NCBI GenBank assembly: GCA_024760545.1
Contig: CP060501.1
Coordinates: forward strand, 3,798,036-3,862,035
Source of the DNA: Nitrospira sp.
GTDB taxonomy: Bacteria > Nitrospirota > Nitrospiria > Nitrospirales > Nitrospiraceae
DNA length: 64,000 bases
Reading direction: 5' to 3'
Shown: positions 35,257 to 44,406 of the stretch, in pieces
Numbering within the stretch: position 1 is the stretch's first letter
Layout: every line of letters starts with the position of its first letter
Made by a program: the position numbers and the translations under genes
Notes under the pieces: model-generated
The model's database searches: none
Told to the model about the DNA's origin: nothing
The model's input: only the letters and a program-made list of their open reading frames with translations

Positions 35257-35288
35257 TTGACTCTATACTGTAGTGCAAGGACTAGATT
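35257..35288 (+). promoter_or_regulatory. Rightward MerR-type promoter
   Basis: TTGACT (35257-35262) is followed after 20 bases by TAGATT (35283-35288), 17 bases before the ATG of the interrupted merR gene. Its spacer begins CTATACTGTAGTGC, matching the divergent promoter at most positions, so one MerR protein probably controls both. Confidence 0.6.
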
Positions 35289-35580
35289 CTTTTACGGTGA
35301 TGATATGGCAGTTCAACTAACTATTAGTCAGTTTGCCAGAATTGTCGGAGTGAATGTCCAGACCGTCCGCTATTACGAGCGCTTAAATCTTCTTGACCCA
35401 TCAACGAGAAGACCTTCAGGGTACAGGGTCTATGGTCAGGAACAAGTACAACGCCTGCGGTTTATCAAGAAGGCCCAAGCATTGGGCTTCACCTTGCGCG
35501 AGATTGCCGAATTAATTGCTCTACGGATTTGACCTAGCCCCCTTAAACCGGTCCACCCACTCTGTTAGGGTCGGGCCGAA

Positions 35581-35730
35581 TGACCCGCCCCGCGAATGTA
35601 GGCCGAACCAGATCTGAGGAGTTGGCCTGCTGACCCGCCCCGCGAATATAGACCGCCCGAGACCTGAGGATTTGGCCTGCTGACCCGCCCCGCGAATATA
35701 GACCGCCCGAGACCTGAGGATTTGGCCTGC
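35581..35730. repeat. Three 50-bp tandem repeats inside the IS left end
   Basis: Units at 35581-35630, 35631-35680 and 35681-35730 each begin TGACCCGCCCCGCGAAT and end GGCCTGC. The second and third look identical; the first differs at several bases. They lie between the orfB stop and the left terminus, whose first bases are also TGACC. Confidence 0.85.
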
Positions 35731-35778
35731 GCGTGATCGGTTTGAGCCGCTGATGCGGCGATGGGAACCTAGCATAGC

Positions 35779-36657
35779 TCACGTGAGTGTCTCCAGCAAT
35801 TCGGGTGTGGCAGGTTCTCTCTGGGTCATCGCTGACCAATCTGCGGCGAAGGCAGCTGGTGTCTCGTCCTGCAGCGAGCTGTGGGGCCGTTGATGGTTGT
35901 AATCCTCCCGCCACCGCGTCAATTTTTCATGTACATCCTCAAGCGTGAAGAAGACTTCCACGTTCAAACACTCATCGCGGAGCCGCCCATTGAAGCTCTC
36001 GATGAAGCCATTCTCGACCGGCTTGCCGGGCCGAATAAAGTCCAACTGAATCCCGTGGCGATAGGCCCACGCGTCCATGACGCGACTGGCGAATTCACTC
36101 CCATTGTCCACCGTGATTGAGCGAGGCGCCCCGCGCTGGGTGACGATGGGTTCCAACGCCTGCGCTACCTTCTCTCCTGTGAGGGACTGATCGGCCAGCA
36201 GGCACAGGCATTCACGGGTGAACTGGTCCACCACCGTCAGGATGCGGAACCACCGCCCATCCGCGACCCGCTCACTCATGAAGTCCATGCTCCATCGTTG
36301 GTTCGGTCCCCTCGCCAGAGCCGGTGGCACCCGGCTTCTCCGGGCCGCTCGCACACGGATTTTGGTCCGCACCCGTAATCCTTCTTCGGTGTAGAGCCGA
36401 TAGATCCGCTTCGCGTTCACCCGCCATCCGTCCCGTCGCAATAACACTGTGAGTCGTCGATAGCCGAAGCGCACCCGGCTCGCTGCCAACTCGCGCAAGC
36501 GTATCCGCAACGCCTCTTGCGGATCCCGCCGACTCCGATACTGTAGCGAGGCCCGGGCGATCGGCAACAGCCTCGAGACCCGGCGCTCGCTGACCTGATA
36601 GGTCACCTGCGCCCAGCGGGCGAGGGCCCGCCGGTCCCGAGGCCTTAGAGCTTTTTT
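35779..36657 (-). CDS. IS3-family transposase OrfB (DDE integrase core)
   Basis: The catalytic half of the transposase: an HTH_21-like N-terminal region, then the rve integrase core with [14 protein letters not shown] (first D), TVDNGSEF (second D) and [15 protein letters not shown] (E), followed by [11 protein letters not shown]. It has no start codon of its own with a good site; it is read by -1 slippage from orfA at an A6G run (36651-36657). Coordinates begin at that site. Confidence 0.9.
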   Translation of the reverse strand, partial: KKALRPRDRRALARWAQVTYQVSERRVSRLLPIARASLQYRSRRDPQEALRIRLRELAASRVRFGYRRLTVLLRRDGWRVNAKRIYRLYTEEGLRVRTKIRVRAARRSRVPPALARGPNQRWSMDFMSERVADGRWFRILTVVDQFTRECLCLLADQSLTGEKVAQALEPIVTQRGAPRSITVDNGSEFASRVMDAWAYRHGIQLDFIRPGKPVENGFIESFNGRLRDECLNVEVFFTLEDVHEKLTRWREDYNHQRPHSSLQDETPAAFAADWSAMTQREPATPELLETLT

Positions 36658-36914
36658 CGCACGATCTCCTGCAGCATATGCCGATCCAGCGAGAGATCGG
36701 CGACCAGGCGTTTCAGCTTCGTGTTTTCCTCCCGCAGTTGCCGGAGCTCTCGCAATTCGCTCAGACCGAGCCCCGCATATTTCCGTTTCCATGTGTAGAA
36801 CGTCTGCTCGGTGATGCCCACCTGCCGACAGACCTCCACCACGGTCGTCCCACCTTCCGCTTGCCGCAAGGCGGCCAGGATCTGTTCCTCCGTATGTCCT
36901 CCTCGTCGTGCCAT
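36645..36914 (-). CDS. IS3-family transposase OrfA
   Basis: An 89-residue DNA-binding protein with a helix-turn-helix ([20 protein letters not shown], then [14 protein letters not shown]) and a C-terminal leucine-zipper-like helix. AAGGAGGACC precedes ATG 36914. It ends IVRKKL just after the A-AAA-AAG slippery run that yields the OrfAB fusion. Confidence 0.9.
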   Translation of the reverse strand: MARRGGHTEEQILAALRQAEGGTTVVEVCRQVGITEQTFYTWKRKYAGLGLSELRELRQLREENTKLKRLVADLSLDRHMLQEIVRKKL

Positions 36915-37295
36915 CGTCGGGTCCTCCTTGTGAATCCAGAAGACCACGCCGCACGCCACGTCCTCAAGCTGCCACTGGCCTACTTTTCGGGTTTTGGGTC
37001 AATTGCCTCAACGGCCTGCTGTGATGATGTGCAAAAACGAGCACAGGCGAAACTCGTGCAGGTGGAAATTAAGGTTCAAGACTTACGGTTACTGGCTCGC
37101 GCGCTGAAAAAATTAATCCAAACTTGTGAAGCTGGTCAGTCCACTGACCGTTGTCCGATCTGATGAGCCTAGAAAAAGAAGCATAAGCCGGGGTAAAGTA
37201 AGAGAGACCGCCACCTGAAAAACAGCCGAAAGAAAAGTGGTGACCCAGCGAGAACCAGCTTGACTTCGATGATCGCTTGGTCATAGAAGAGTTCC

Positions 37296-37568
37296 ATGTT
37301 CAAGACTCTGCTCATAATAGCTCTCAGTCTACTGCTATTGTGCATACTCCCACTTATGGGGAGCATGCCTCACTATTCTGGTCACCTTCATCACCATGAC
37401 AACACTGCGTCTTGTGCCTCCTGTATGGCTTCAGTCGACTTGTCAACGATCTTCCTACTGCTAACCCTTCTAGGTCTTGCCACTTCGTTTGCCCCTGTGC
37501 TTCCAAATCTAATTGCTCTCCGCTCACCGTTTCATCCTCCGCGGTTCCCAATCCTAGCCATTCCATAA
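37296..37568 (+). CDS. Small membrane/secreted protein with a His/Cys segment
   Basis: A 90-residue protein: a hydrophobic N-terminal segment (FKTLLIIALSLLLLCILPL), a His-rich stretch with a Cys pair (HYSGHLHHHDNTASCASCM), a second hydrophobic segment and a Pro-rich tail. The His/Cys part could bind metal. It is a plausible gene, but its ribosome-binding site is weak (AAGAG) and I do not recognise a family. Confidence 0.5.
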   Translation: MFKTLLIIALSLLLLCILPLMGSMPHYSGHLHHHDNTASCASCMASVDLSTIFLLLTLLGLATSFAPVLPNLIALRSPFHPPRFPILAIP

Positions 37569-37997
37569 CAGCCATTAATCAATGGCCATCTTGAGCAACG
37601 TGTAGCTGTCATTTCGTACACTCACCAAGCGTGATGTGTATCGGCGTCATTACACGTTTAGTTTCGGCTGTAGGACTAGGTCATGTCCTCTATATCTTTC
37701 ATCGCCGGCATCAAGGAGGCCTCAAAGCCACTTGCGACTAGTGCGACATTTTTTCGGTTATTGATCGCCGGGTGTGAGACTCGAGACGTGGAAGGAGAGC
37801 TCTTCATTGCCTCAGAGGGCGTGCGCTTGAGTATGGACGTATGGAAAATGTCTAGGAAGAAAAATCGGTAAAAATCCAAAACGGAATCCATCGAACATGG
37901 CGAAGGAAACTTTCTAATCGTGCGACTGAGAAGGACAACAGAGATCCACTCTCCAGAGTCAGCATCCTATGCCGAAATAACAGAAGGAGGATATCTA
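37569..37997. other. Intergenic region without a supported gene
   Basis: About 429 bases. Short open frames on each strand (37683-37871 plus, 37676-37891 minus) overlap one another and have neither ribosome-binding sites nor recognisable domains. The 3' end supplies AAGGAGG for the TPR lipoprotein. Confidence 0.45.
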
Positions 37998-38414
37998 ATG
38001 AGGATTGGACCCGCAACTATCATGACCCTGTTTATAGCCACGGCAGCGACCGGTGGATGTCAGCTATGGCAAGGTCCGCTGTTATCTGCTCCGTACGGGA
38101 CCAGTGACCTCGCAGCGCGCCACAACAAAGCAGGAATTCAAGCGTACAAGCAAGAGCAGTGGAACCGAGCGAAGGAACAATTTGAGGTTGCAGTCACGAT
38201 TGCTCCGTCGCTCGCGGAAGGGCATTACAACCTGGGCATGGTTTTATATCGGCAAGGCAAAGATGCGGAGGCCGAGACGCATTTTCTGAAAGCGGCCGCG
38301 TTGGCCCCTGAGAATGAGATGATCCAAAGCGCACCTCCGTTCACGAAAGCGGAGGCGCCATCCAGGTCCGGTGGATATCAGGGTATGTCCGATGGACACA
38401 GCCATAGTCATTAA
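37998..38414 (+). CDS. TPR lipoprotein preceding copAB
   Basis: A 138-residue lipoprotein: the signal ends at a lipobox-like TGGC, followed by two tetratricopeptide repeats (KAGIQAYKQEQWNRAKEQFE and HYNLGMVLYRQGKDAEAET) and a His-rich end (DGHSHSH). AAGGAGG lies 8 bases ahead of ATG 37998. TPR lipoproteins mediate protein contacts in the periplasm or at the outer membrane; its place 180 bases before copA and the His tail suggest a copper role, as inference. Confidence 0.75.
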   Translation: MRIGPATIMTLFIATAATGGCQLWQGPLLSAPYGTSDLAARHNKAGIQAYKQEQWNRAKEQFEVAVTIAPSLAEGHYNLGMVLYRQGKDAEAETHFLKAAALAPENEMIQSAPPFTKAEAPSRSGGYQGMSDGHSHSH

Positions 38415-38593
38415 TGGGGTAGGGGGGATTTCTTAATTTGGTGGAGTGAGGTCAGTTCGCGGAGTCAGTTCGTTTTTTGAACGAGGTGACGAATGAGAAA
38501 GTAGAAGCGACTAAAGGTGTCATCGGATAACGCGCATATTGCAAGCGACCGGGCTCGATATGCCAAGAGGCCGCGTGAAAGAGGGAACGGATC

Positions 38594-40564
38594 ATGATGC
38601 GATCAAAAAGGAATGTATCAACTCACGAAGTGGACTTTATTTCGAGGCGCCTGTTCCTACAGTGGGCCGGGGTGCTCTGGCTGGGGGCCACAGCACCCCA
38701 ACTCTTTCTTGCCTGTGCCTGGATGGATAACGCCACTATCCAGGGCCGTGCAGGGGTAGGATCACCCCCCATGCTGAATGGAAAGGTGATTGATCTGACT
38801 ATAGACGAAACTGCCTTTACAGTGAACGAACGAACCGCGACCGCGATCACCGTCAATGGAACGATTCCAGGCCCTGTGATTCGCCTGCGAGAGGGCCAAG
38901 AGGTGACCCTGCGGGTCACAAACCGCTTGGGGGAAATTACGTCGATTCATTGGCATGGCATTCTGCTCCCGCCCGTGGTGGACGGCGTGCCGGGGGTGAG
39001 TTTCGCCGGCATCAAGCCCGGTACGACTTTCACCTACCGCTTTCCGGTCACACAGAGCGGCACCTACTGGTATCACAGTCACTCCGGGGGGCAGGAGATG
39101 CTAGGCGTCTATGCGCCGATGATCCTCGATCCACTCCAACCCGAGCCATTTCACTACGACCGAGACTATGTCGTGATGCTCTCGGATTGGACCTTCGAGT
39201 CGCCGGAGTCCGTGCTCGCTAATCTCAAAAAGCAGCCAGCCTACTATAACTTCCAAGAACGTACCGCGGGTGAGTTCTTCTCGAATATCGCAAACTGGGG
39301 CTTGCGGGCGACGCTGAAGAACTACCTCATGTGGGATCAGATGCGGATGAATCCGACGGACTTCGCGGATGTCACCGGCTACACCTTCACCTATCTCATG
39401 AACGGCATGTCTCCGGGTGCTAATTGGACCGGCCTGTTTCGCCCTGGAGAAAAAGTCCGCCTTCGCTTCATCAATGCGGCGTCTATGACCTTTTATGACG
39501 TGCGTATTCCTGGCCTCACGATGACAGTTGTGCAAGCCGATGGGCAGAATATCCAGCCCGTCGCGGTGGAAGAGCTTCGTATGGGAGTGGCGGAGACCTA
39601 CGACGTGATCGTCGAGCCCACGGACGATCGTGCGTATACCATCTTTGCCGAGACGCTGGATCGTAGCGGGTACGCGCGCGGAACGCTTGCCCCTCGGCCT
39701 GGGATGGAAGGAGAGATTCCAGAACGTCGTCCTCGTCCGCTTCGGACGATGGAAGACATGGGGATGAGCATGAAAGGCATGGAGATGGATGGCATGGATA
39801 TGCCGGGGATGAAGATGCCACATGGCAGCGAAATGGCGATGCGAGGCATGGAGATAAGGGGGGATCAGCCGAGTATGGAGCCGTCCGACCCTAAGCCAAA
39901 TACGGAACATACGCAGCATGATTCGGAAATGCCGTCTACACAGAAAGGGCAGCATCCACAGGACATGTCCAAAATGCCAGGAATGGAAGAATACGATCAA
40001 CGCCGCTCAAGGATTCCTGGCTCAGAACCCGTCAAGCATGCCCCCGATGATCATGGCACCGGCAACCAAACGGTGGCCGAGTATTCGCAGAACCGGTTTG
40101 GGGAACCAGGTAGAGGGCTGGAGAACAGCCCCTGGCGGGTGTTGCGTTACACCGATTTGAAAAGCCTGACCCCCTACCCTGACCAACGGGAACCGGATCG
40201 GGAAATCGAACTGCACGTCACGGGCAATATGGCGGATCGGTATATGTGGTCGTTCAATGGGAAAAAATATTCCGATGCGCCGGAGCCGATTCGTTTTCAC
40301 TACGGAGAACGGCTACGTCTTACGTTCGTCAACGACACGATGATGGAGCATCCGCTTCATTTGCACGGCATGTGGATGCACTTGGAAAACGGCGCGGGCA
40401 AGTATCTGCCCCGCAAGCACACCGTCATCGTCAAGCCCGCGGAGCGGGTATCCGTCGCGGTCACCGCGGACGCCCCCGGACCCTGGGCGTTCCATTGCCA
40501 TTTACTCCTTCACATGGAGGCGGGCATGTTCCGGGTCGTCGAGGTGTCCGATAAGGCGCCGTAG
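38594..40564 (+). CDS. copA: CopA multicopper oxidase, copy 1
   Basis: A 656-residue periplasmic multicopper oxidase of the CopA copper-resistance type. A Tat-like motif (SRRLFLQWAGVL) precedes the mature part. Copper ligands are visible: IHWHG, YWYHSHSGG, HPLHLHGMWM and FHCHLLLHMEAGMF. A Met-rich loop (MKGMEMDGMDMPGMKMPHG) binds extra copper. It is followed after 8 bases by copB. About 1.6 kb of the gene (38814-40476) is repeated, inverted, in the second copA at 53458-55401; only the ends differ, which points to recent duplication or gene conversion. Confidence 0.93.
   Translation: MMRSKRNVSTHEVDFISRRLFLQWAGVLWLGATAPQLFLACAWMDNATIQGRAGVGSPPMLNGKVIDLTIDETAFTVNERTATAITVNGTIPGPVIRLREGQEVTLRVTNRLGEITSIHWHGILLPPVVDGVPGVSFAGIKPGTTFTYRFPVTQSGTYWYHSHSGGQEMLGVYAPMILDPLQPEPFHYDRDYVVMLSDWTFESPESVLANLKKQPAYYNFQERTAGEFFSNIANWGLRATLKNYLMWDQMRMNPTDFADVTGYTFTYLMNGMSPGANWTGLFRPGEKVRLRFINAASMTFYDVRIPGLTMTVVQADGQNIQPVAVEELRMGVAETYDVIVEPTDDRAYTIFAETLDRSGYARGTLAPRPGMEGEIPERRPRPLRTMEDMGMSMKGMEMDGMDMPGMKMPHGSEMAMRGMEIRGDQPSMEPSDPKPNTEHTQHDSEMPSTQKGQHPQDMSKMPGMEEYDQRRSRIPGSEPVKHAPDDHGTGNQTVAEYSQNRFGEPGRGLENSPWRVLRYTDLKSLTPYPDQREPDREIELHVTGNMADRYMWSFNGKKYSDAPEPIRFHYGERLRLTFVNDTMMEHPLHLHGMWMHLENGAGKYLPRKHTVIVKPAERVSVAVTADAPGPWAFHCHLLLHMEAGMFRVVEVSDKAP
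38814..40476 (+). repeat. Inverted near-identical repeat within copA, arm 1
   Basis: This stretch equals the reverse complement of 53546-55208 without indels (paired positions sum to 94022). I saw no difference from 38814 to about 40395; two differences follow near 40396 and 40405. The open frames on the opposite strand are also identical between the arms, which independently supports identity. Confidence 0.9.
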
Positions 40565-40572
40565 GAGCGATC

Positions 40573-41496
40573 ATGTCATTTCACGCGCTTCATCCAATTG
40601 CCTTGGCCGGTGTCCTGAGCGTTATCATCTGGGTTCTAGTTGCCTCAGCTGAAACCTTTGGGAACGCATCGAATACGGGCACTGTGTTGGGTCCGTCCAA
40701 TTCCGCCGGCCCGCTCAGTCACGCAGTGAAAACGGTTCAAGCGCCGTTGGAAGGAGCGTCAGGAATCCTCGGAGAATCTGTCCGCACCTTGCCGAACCTC
40801 TCGCCACAACAGGACTGGGCTCCCCCCGTCAACGATCAAGAGAACCACCTGTTTACACTAATAGACGCCCTCGAGTATCGCCCCAAAACCGGTGGAGGCG
40901 AAAGTACGAGCGGCTACCGGTGGGACCTCGAAGGGTGGTATGGCGGAGACTACAATCGACTCTGGTTCAAGAATGAAGGCCAGCAGGACACCGCCTTCAA
41001 AGCGGGCTATGATTTGGATTTTCAACTCTTGTATGGACGCTTTATCCGGAAATATTATGATTTTCAGATCGGTCCGCGCCTCGAAACGCAAACATTTCGC
41101 GGACGGAATGTGACCCGTGGATTCGCGGCAATCGGAATCGAGGGGATCGTGCCCTACAATTACACGATGGAAGCCACCTTGTTCATTGCCCAGAATGGCG
41201 CAGTGTCCGGGCGTCTGACGTTGACGAAGGATCTGCTGCTGACCCAGCGGCTAATCCTCCAGAGTCGCCTTGAAACGAATGCCGCCATACAAAAGGTTGA
41301 GGAATTCACAACCGGTTCAGGTTTCAACAATCTCGAATTCGGCATGCGCCTGCGCTACGAGATTCGGCGCGAATTTGCGCCCTATGTCGGCGTATCGCTC
41401 GATAGAAGTTTCGGAGAGACGGCCACGCTGGTGCGCCAGGAGGGGGGGAATCCGAGTCAGATCCGATTCGTAACCGGCCTGCGGATGTGGTTCTAG
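40573..41496 (+). CDS. copB: CopB outer-membrane copper-resistance protein, copy 1
   Basis: A 307-residue outer-membrane protein of the CopB family: a signal region, the segment LSPQQDWAPPVNDQENHLFT, then beta strands with alternating pattern (YRWDLEGWYGGDYNRLWFK ... FAPYVGVSLDRSFGETATL) ending in aromatic MWF. It starts 8 bases after copA. It works with CopA in periplasmic copper sequestration. The C-terminal ~150 residues closely match copy 2, the N-terminal part much less. Confidence 0.9.
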   Translation: MSFHALHPIALAGVLSVIIWVLVASAETFGNASNTGTVLGPSNSAGPLSHAVKTVQAPLEGASGILGESVRTLPNLSPQQDWAPPVNDQENHLFTLIDALEYRPKTGGGESTSGYRWDLEGWYGGDYNRLWFKNEGQQDTAFKAGYDLDFQLLYGRFIRKYYDFQIGPRLETQTFRGRNVTRGFAAIGIEGIVPYNYTMEATLFIAQNGAVSGRLTLTKDLLLTQRLILQSRLETNAAIQKVEEFTTGSGFNNLEFGMRLRYEIRREFAPYVGVSLDRSFGETATLVRQEGGNPSQIRFVTGLRMWF

Positions 41497-41791
41497 TATG
41501 CTGGATTGGATCGAAGAGGCAGCTGGACGACTGCCCGGAGAAATGACTTCTTACAACGCTAAGCCAGCTATCGTCATGCGCCGACATATCTTCTCATAAC
41601 TTCACCACCACATAGTGAACAACACAGGGGATTATTTCTCCGAAGGAAATGACGGAGTTCTTTCTATGCTCTTCGGCACTGCCAGATTTATGTAGCTCCG
41701 ACAAATCAAATCGCATCGATCCATGTATGTCGAGCAATCTCGCATTGGACTGCCCGGCATCGTGAGGCTGGTTTTCAGGTACCACTCTTAC

Positions 41792-43954
41792 CTAGTAATC
41801 GACACCCATCCGATATGTTCTTACCGTACCTCTTGCAGCGGTGACTTTGTACGGACGCATCATGTCATTGTCCTCATGATCGAGGATATGACAGTGCCAT
41901 ACGAATCCATGCCCCCCGGCATCTGGTTCAAAAGAGTAGTTCCCGGCCACGCCGGATGGCGTGTCTGTCGGCGCGAAGCGCACAGCGATGCGAGTAACTT
42001 GGCCCGGATACGCGATGAACGTATCTTTCCATCCCGCTTCATTGGATTCAGGAGGATGTACGGGGCCATGCAGATAGGGCTGGATATTCGGACTCCCTCC
42101 GTATTTCAAGCCAGAAGCAACGGAGGGTTCATACTTCAACGGGGGACCGTCGCCAAATATAGAGGCGCCTCCCGGGAAAGCCCCTGCATAGGCTTTAGCG
42201 TAGCGGTTCAGATGAAACTTCTGCCGATTCATCAACTGAACCTCCGTCAAGTGTATGTGGATCGGATGGGCGTCGGCTGTCAGGTTGACGATTTCCCAGA
42301 TTTCGGTCTCGCCTTCAGCCGGCAACTCGGACACATATTCCGTCATGCCTCCCACCGTGACAGCCGTGAAATCCGTTCGGATCGTTCCATCGGCACGTTT
42401 GCCGGACACCTTCGTATTGTTAAGCAGCAATTCGACCATTCCCATTCCGCCGGCACCCATCATGTCGTTCAGGGTGAGTTGGCGCGTTTTCGAAGGAGCG
42501 ACCGCCAGCGTCCCCGTGGCCGGGTTCACTAACCGACGCATCGGAGAGCGAAGCCCACCGCCATGAGCCGGATTGTAGCTTGCGTCCGCCCCTGCCAACG
42601 TGGATGATCCCACCCGGAACTGGAGAATGCGTCCCACCGTCGCCCCATCGGGTGGTGCCCCATCGGGGAATGGTGTGCGGCCGTGGTTCTTCAAAATCAG
42701 CGTGCGGCCCTCTAATCCTGAAAAGTCGATAATGATGTCGGCTCGCTCAGCAGGCATCAGGGTTAACTTATGTAGCCGGACCGGCACATCGAGATACCCT
42801 CCGTCGGTTGCGATCTGCCACATATGTTGTCCGGGCAAGGAGAGTTCGTACGTGCGCGCGTTCGATGCGTTGAGGATGAGGAACCGATAACGTCTGGCCT
42901 CCACATTCAGATACGGCCAGACCTTGCCGTTCACCACATTCGTGTCGCCGAAGAACTCCATCATCCAGAACGGGTGCTCCGGGTTGGGCCCCATGTTGGG
43001 GAAATAGAGCTGCCCGTTCGTATCGAACATGCGGTCCTGGATTACGAGCGGAATGATATAGTCTACGGAGCCTGCGGCGCCCTGTTGCAATCCGGTCGGA
43101 TGCAGACCGGCCGGCAATGTGAGTGCCGGATCAACGATCAGATACCCTCCTGCCAACCCTGCATAGATGTTCAAACGTGTGATTCCCAAGGTATGGTCAT
43201 GAAACCAGAGTGGAGCGGCTTCCTGTTTGTTTGGGTAGCGGTAAATCGCTCCATTCGAAGCCGCACCCGCTTTGCTGTAGTACGAATGACCTCGGTAGAC
43301 GCCATCACTAGTGAACCAGGCATCAGGATTTCCGTCCAGCACCGGCGGCACCTCTCCTCCGTGCAGATGGGGTACGGTTGGGACTGGACCGGCATAATTG
43401 AAAGCGCAGGTCCCTAGCGGCGGTTGGTTTTCAGTGACAGCGTCTGCGCACCTGTTGGCTTCACCGTTCAGCGGGTCAGCCCAGTGAAGAGTCTGATCGG
43501 TCGAAGTCTTCCAAGCAGATAGTTGGCTCGCCGCTGTGTTGGGTAGACTGTTGATGTACTGAACCGCGGTCGGAGTTCCACGCGTCGCGACGAACACCGG
43601 CCCAAAATAAGTTGGGATTGACATTGCCGATCCTGGGCATGTTGAACCGTTGCGGTAGCCCCAGACATAGGTTCCCGAGTAGGCGGCAGTGGAAGACGCC
43701 GGAACGAATGTCGAAGGCATGACATGAGCCTTGAACTCGCACATCGAGAGCGTCGCTGATGACGCGGCAATTGTCTCGATGGTACCGCCCGCGACAGCGA
43801 GCAGAGGCAACTGGTCCACGAACTGCGGAATCTCACTTCCCGGTAACGGCACTGGCTGGGCAATGGCTGGAGTGTATGAGAGCATCGTTAGTGCAAGTAA
43901 GAGATATTGTGCCGAAGTCCAATTCTTTATTATCTTTTCACGAAGGTATCTCAT
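41792..43954 (-). CDS. CotA/bilirubin-oxidase-type multicopper oxidase
   Basis: A 720-residue exported oxidase (signal ends AIAQ). Four copper clusters are intact: PHLHGG, WFHDHTLG, HPIHIHLTEVQ and FVWHCHILDHEDNDMM. This layout matches CotA/phenoxazinone-synthase-like enzymes rather than CopA. It could oxidise Cu(I), Mn(II) or phenolics. I start at ATG 43954, with GGAGGG upstream. It faces copB convergently. It is a separate type of oxidase next to two CopA copies. Confidence 0.88.
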   Translation of the reverse strand: MRYLREKIIKNWTSAQYLLLALTMLSYTPAIAQPVPLPGSEIPQFVDQLPLLAVAGGTIETIAASSATLSMCEFKAHVMPSTFVPASSTAAYSGTYVWGYRNGSTCPGSAMSIPTYFGPVFVATRGTPTAVQYINSLPNTAASQLSAWKTSTDQTLHWADPLNGEANRCADAVTENQPPLGTCAFNYAGPVPTVPHLHGGEVPPVLDGNPDAWFTSDGVYRGHSYYSKAGAASNGAIYRYPNKQEAAPLWFHDHTLGITRLNIYAGLAGGYLIVDPALTLPAGLHPTGLQQGAAGSVDYIIPLVIQDRMFDTNGQLYFPNMGPNPEHPFWMMEFFGDTNVVNGKVWPYLNVEARRYRFLILNASNARTYELSLPGQHMWQIATDGGYLDVPVRLHKLTLMPAERADIIIDFSGLEGRTLILKNHGRTPFPDGAPPDGATVGRILQFRVGSSTLAGADASYNPAHGGGLRSPMRRLVNPATGTLAVAPSKTRQLTLNDMMGAGGMGMVELLLNNTKVSGKRADGTIRTDFTAVTVGGMTEYVSELPAEGETEIWEIVNLTADAHPIHIHLTEVQLMNRQKFHLNRYAKAYAGAFPGGASIFGDGPPLKYEPSVASGLKYGGSPNIQPYLHGPVHPPESNEAGWKDTFIAYPGQVTRIAVRFAPTDTPSGVAGNYSFEPDAGGHGFVWHCHILDHEDNDMMRPYKVTAARGTVRTYRMGVDY

Positions 43955-44013
43955 GTTACCCTCCAAATAGGAATAGAGATAGAAGCACCACGTTCCCTAA
44001 TCACACGAGACGA

Positions 44014-44235
44014 TCACGATTCGTCGCGTTCTGAGCCTCCCCGTATTATCAACACCGCCGCAACGATAACGTAGGCGATGACCGGAATCGCCCACAGGAT
44101 CTTCGTGCTGTCAAACTCCATGCTGTCAGACGCCGTGGTGCCAAACCCCAGGAGCAGCCATATCGGCTCATGAATCAAAAGGAAGAACGCCATCATTGCC
44201 AAACCAAGCCAATTGGTCCAACGCATGCCCATCAT
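44014..44235 (-). CDS. Small two-helix membrane protein
   Basis: A 73-residue protein with two hydrophobic segments (WLGLAMMAFFLLIHEPIWLLL and ILWAIPVIAYVIVAAVLII). AAAGGAG precedes ATG 44235. It lies upstream of the multicopper oxidase on the same strand and may be co-transcribed. I do not recognise a family. Confidence 0.6.
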   Translation of the reverse strand: MMGMRWTNWLGLAMMAFFLLIHEPIWLLLGFGTTASDSMEFDSTKILWAIPVIAYVIVAAVLIIRGGSERDES

Positions 44236-44406
44236 GAGATGTTCTCCTTTCATGTGATGATCAGCCTCTCTTCGGAATTTGTGACACCGGGTGGGATGGC
44301 ATCGGGGCCAATTGCGTAATGACACCTCCAGGCTAAGCCGAACGGATGAATCATTCCCATCCCCGGCCACAAAACCGGAGTGACAGTGGATGACTGAAGT
44401 TTTGAA

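Larger units (their letters stand above)
35530..37001 (-). mobile_element. IS3-family insertion sequence, 1472 bp
   Basis: The ends are imperfect inverted repeats: TGACCTAGCCCCCTT at the left and, reverse-complemented, TGACCCAAAACCCG at the right. A 3-base duplication ATT flanks the element (35527-35529 and 37002-37004). Two overlapping transposase frames, orfA and orfB, join by a -1 frameshift. The OrfA sequence resembles the IS407-like branch of IS3. The left end carries three 50-bp tandem repeats. It looks intact. Confidence 0.88.
35305..37163 (+). pseudogene. merR-type regulator gene split by an IS3-family element
   Basis: The 5' part (35305-35532) encodes the MerR winged helix (TISQFARIVGVNVQTVRYYE) and stops at TGA in the insertion element. 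The 3' part (37005-37163) continues in frame, ASTACCDDVQKRAQAK to LIQTCEAGQSTDRCPI. Removing the element and one copy of the ATT duplication joins LIALRI directly to ASTACC in frame. The three Cys positions match the Hg-type MerR set. The remaining 75-residue product keeps DNA binding but not the sensor half. ATG 35305 has GGTGA upstream. Confidence 0.85.

Noticed and set aside
35581-35730. Possible CRISPR-like array
   Set aside because: The three 50-bp units are directly adjacent with no unique spacers, and they lie inside an IS end.
36645-36657. Frameshift in the IS transposase as a sign of decay
   Set aside because: The A-AAA-AAG run at the orfA/orfB junction is the normal programmed -1 site of IS3-family elements.
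37676-37891. Overlapping short frames on both strands
   Set aside because: The two frames exclude each other and neither has support.
39101-40000. 299-codon minus-strand open frame, also present at 54022-54921 plus
   Set aside because: It is antisense to copA in both copies and lacks a domain; it is open because of codon composition, and its identity between copies only reflects the repeat.
41723-42532. 269-codon plus-strand frame antisense to the CotA-like oxidase
   Set aside because: The oxidase on the opposite strand has all four copper sites; this frame has no signal of function.
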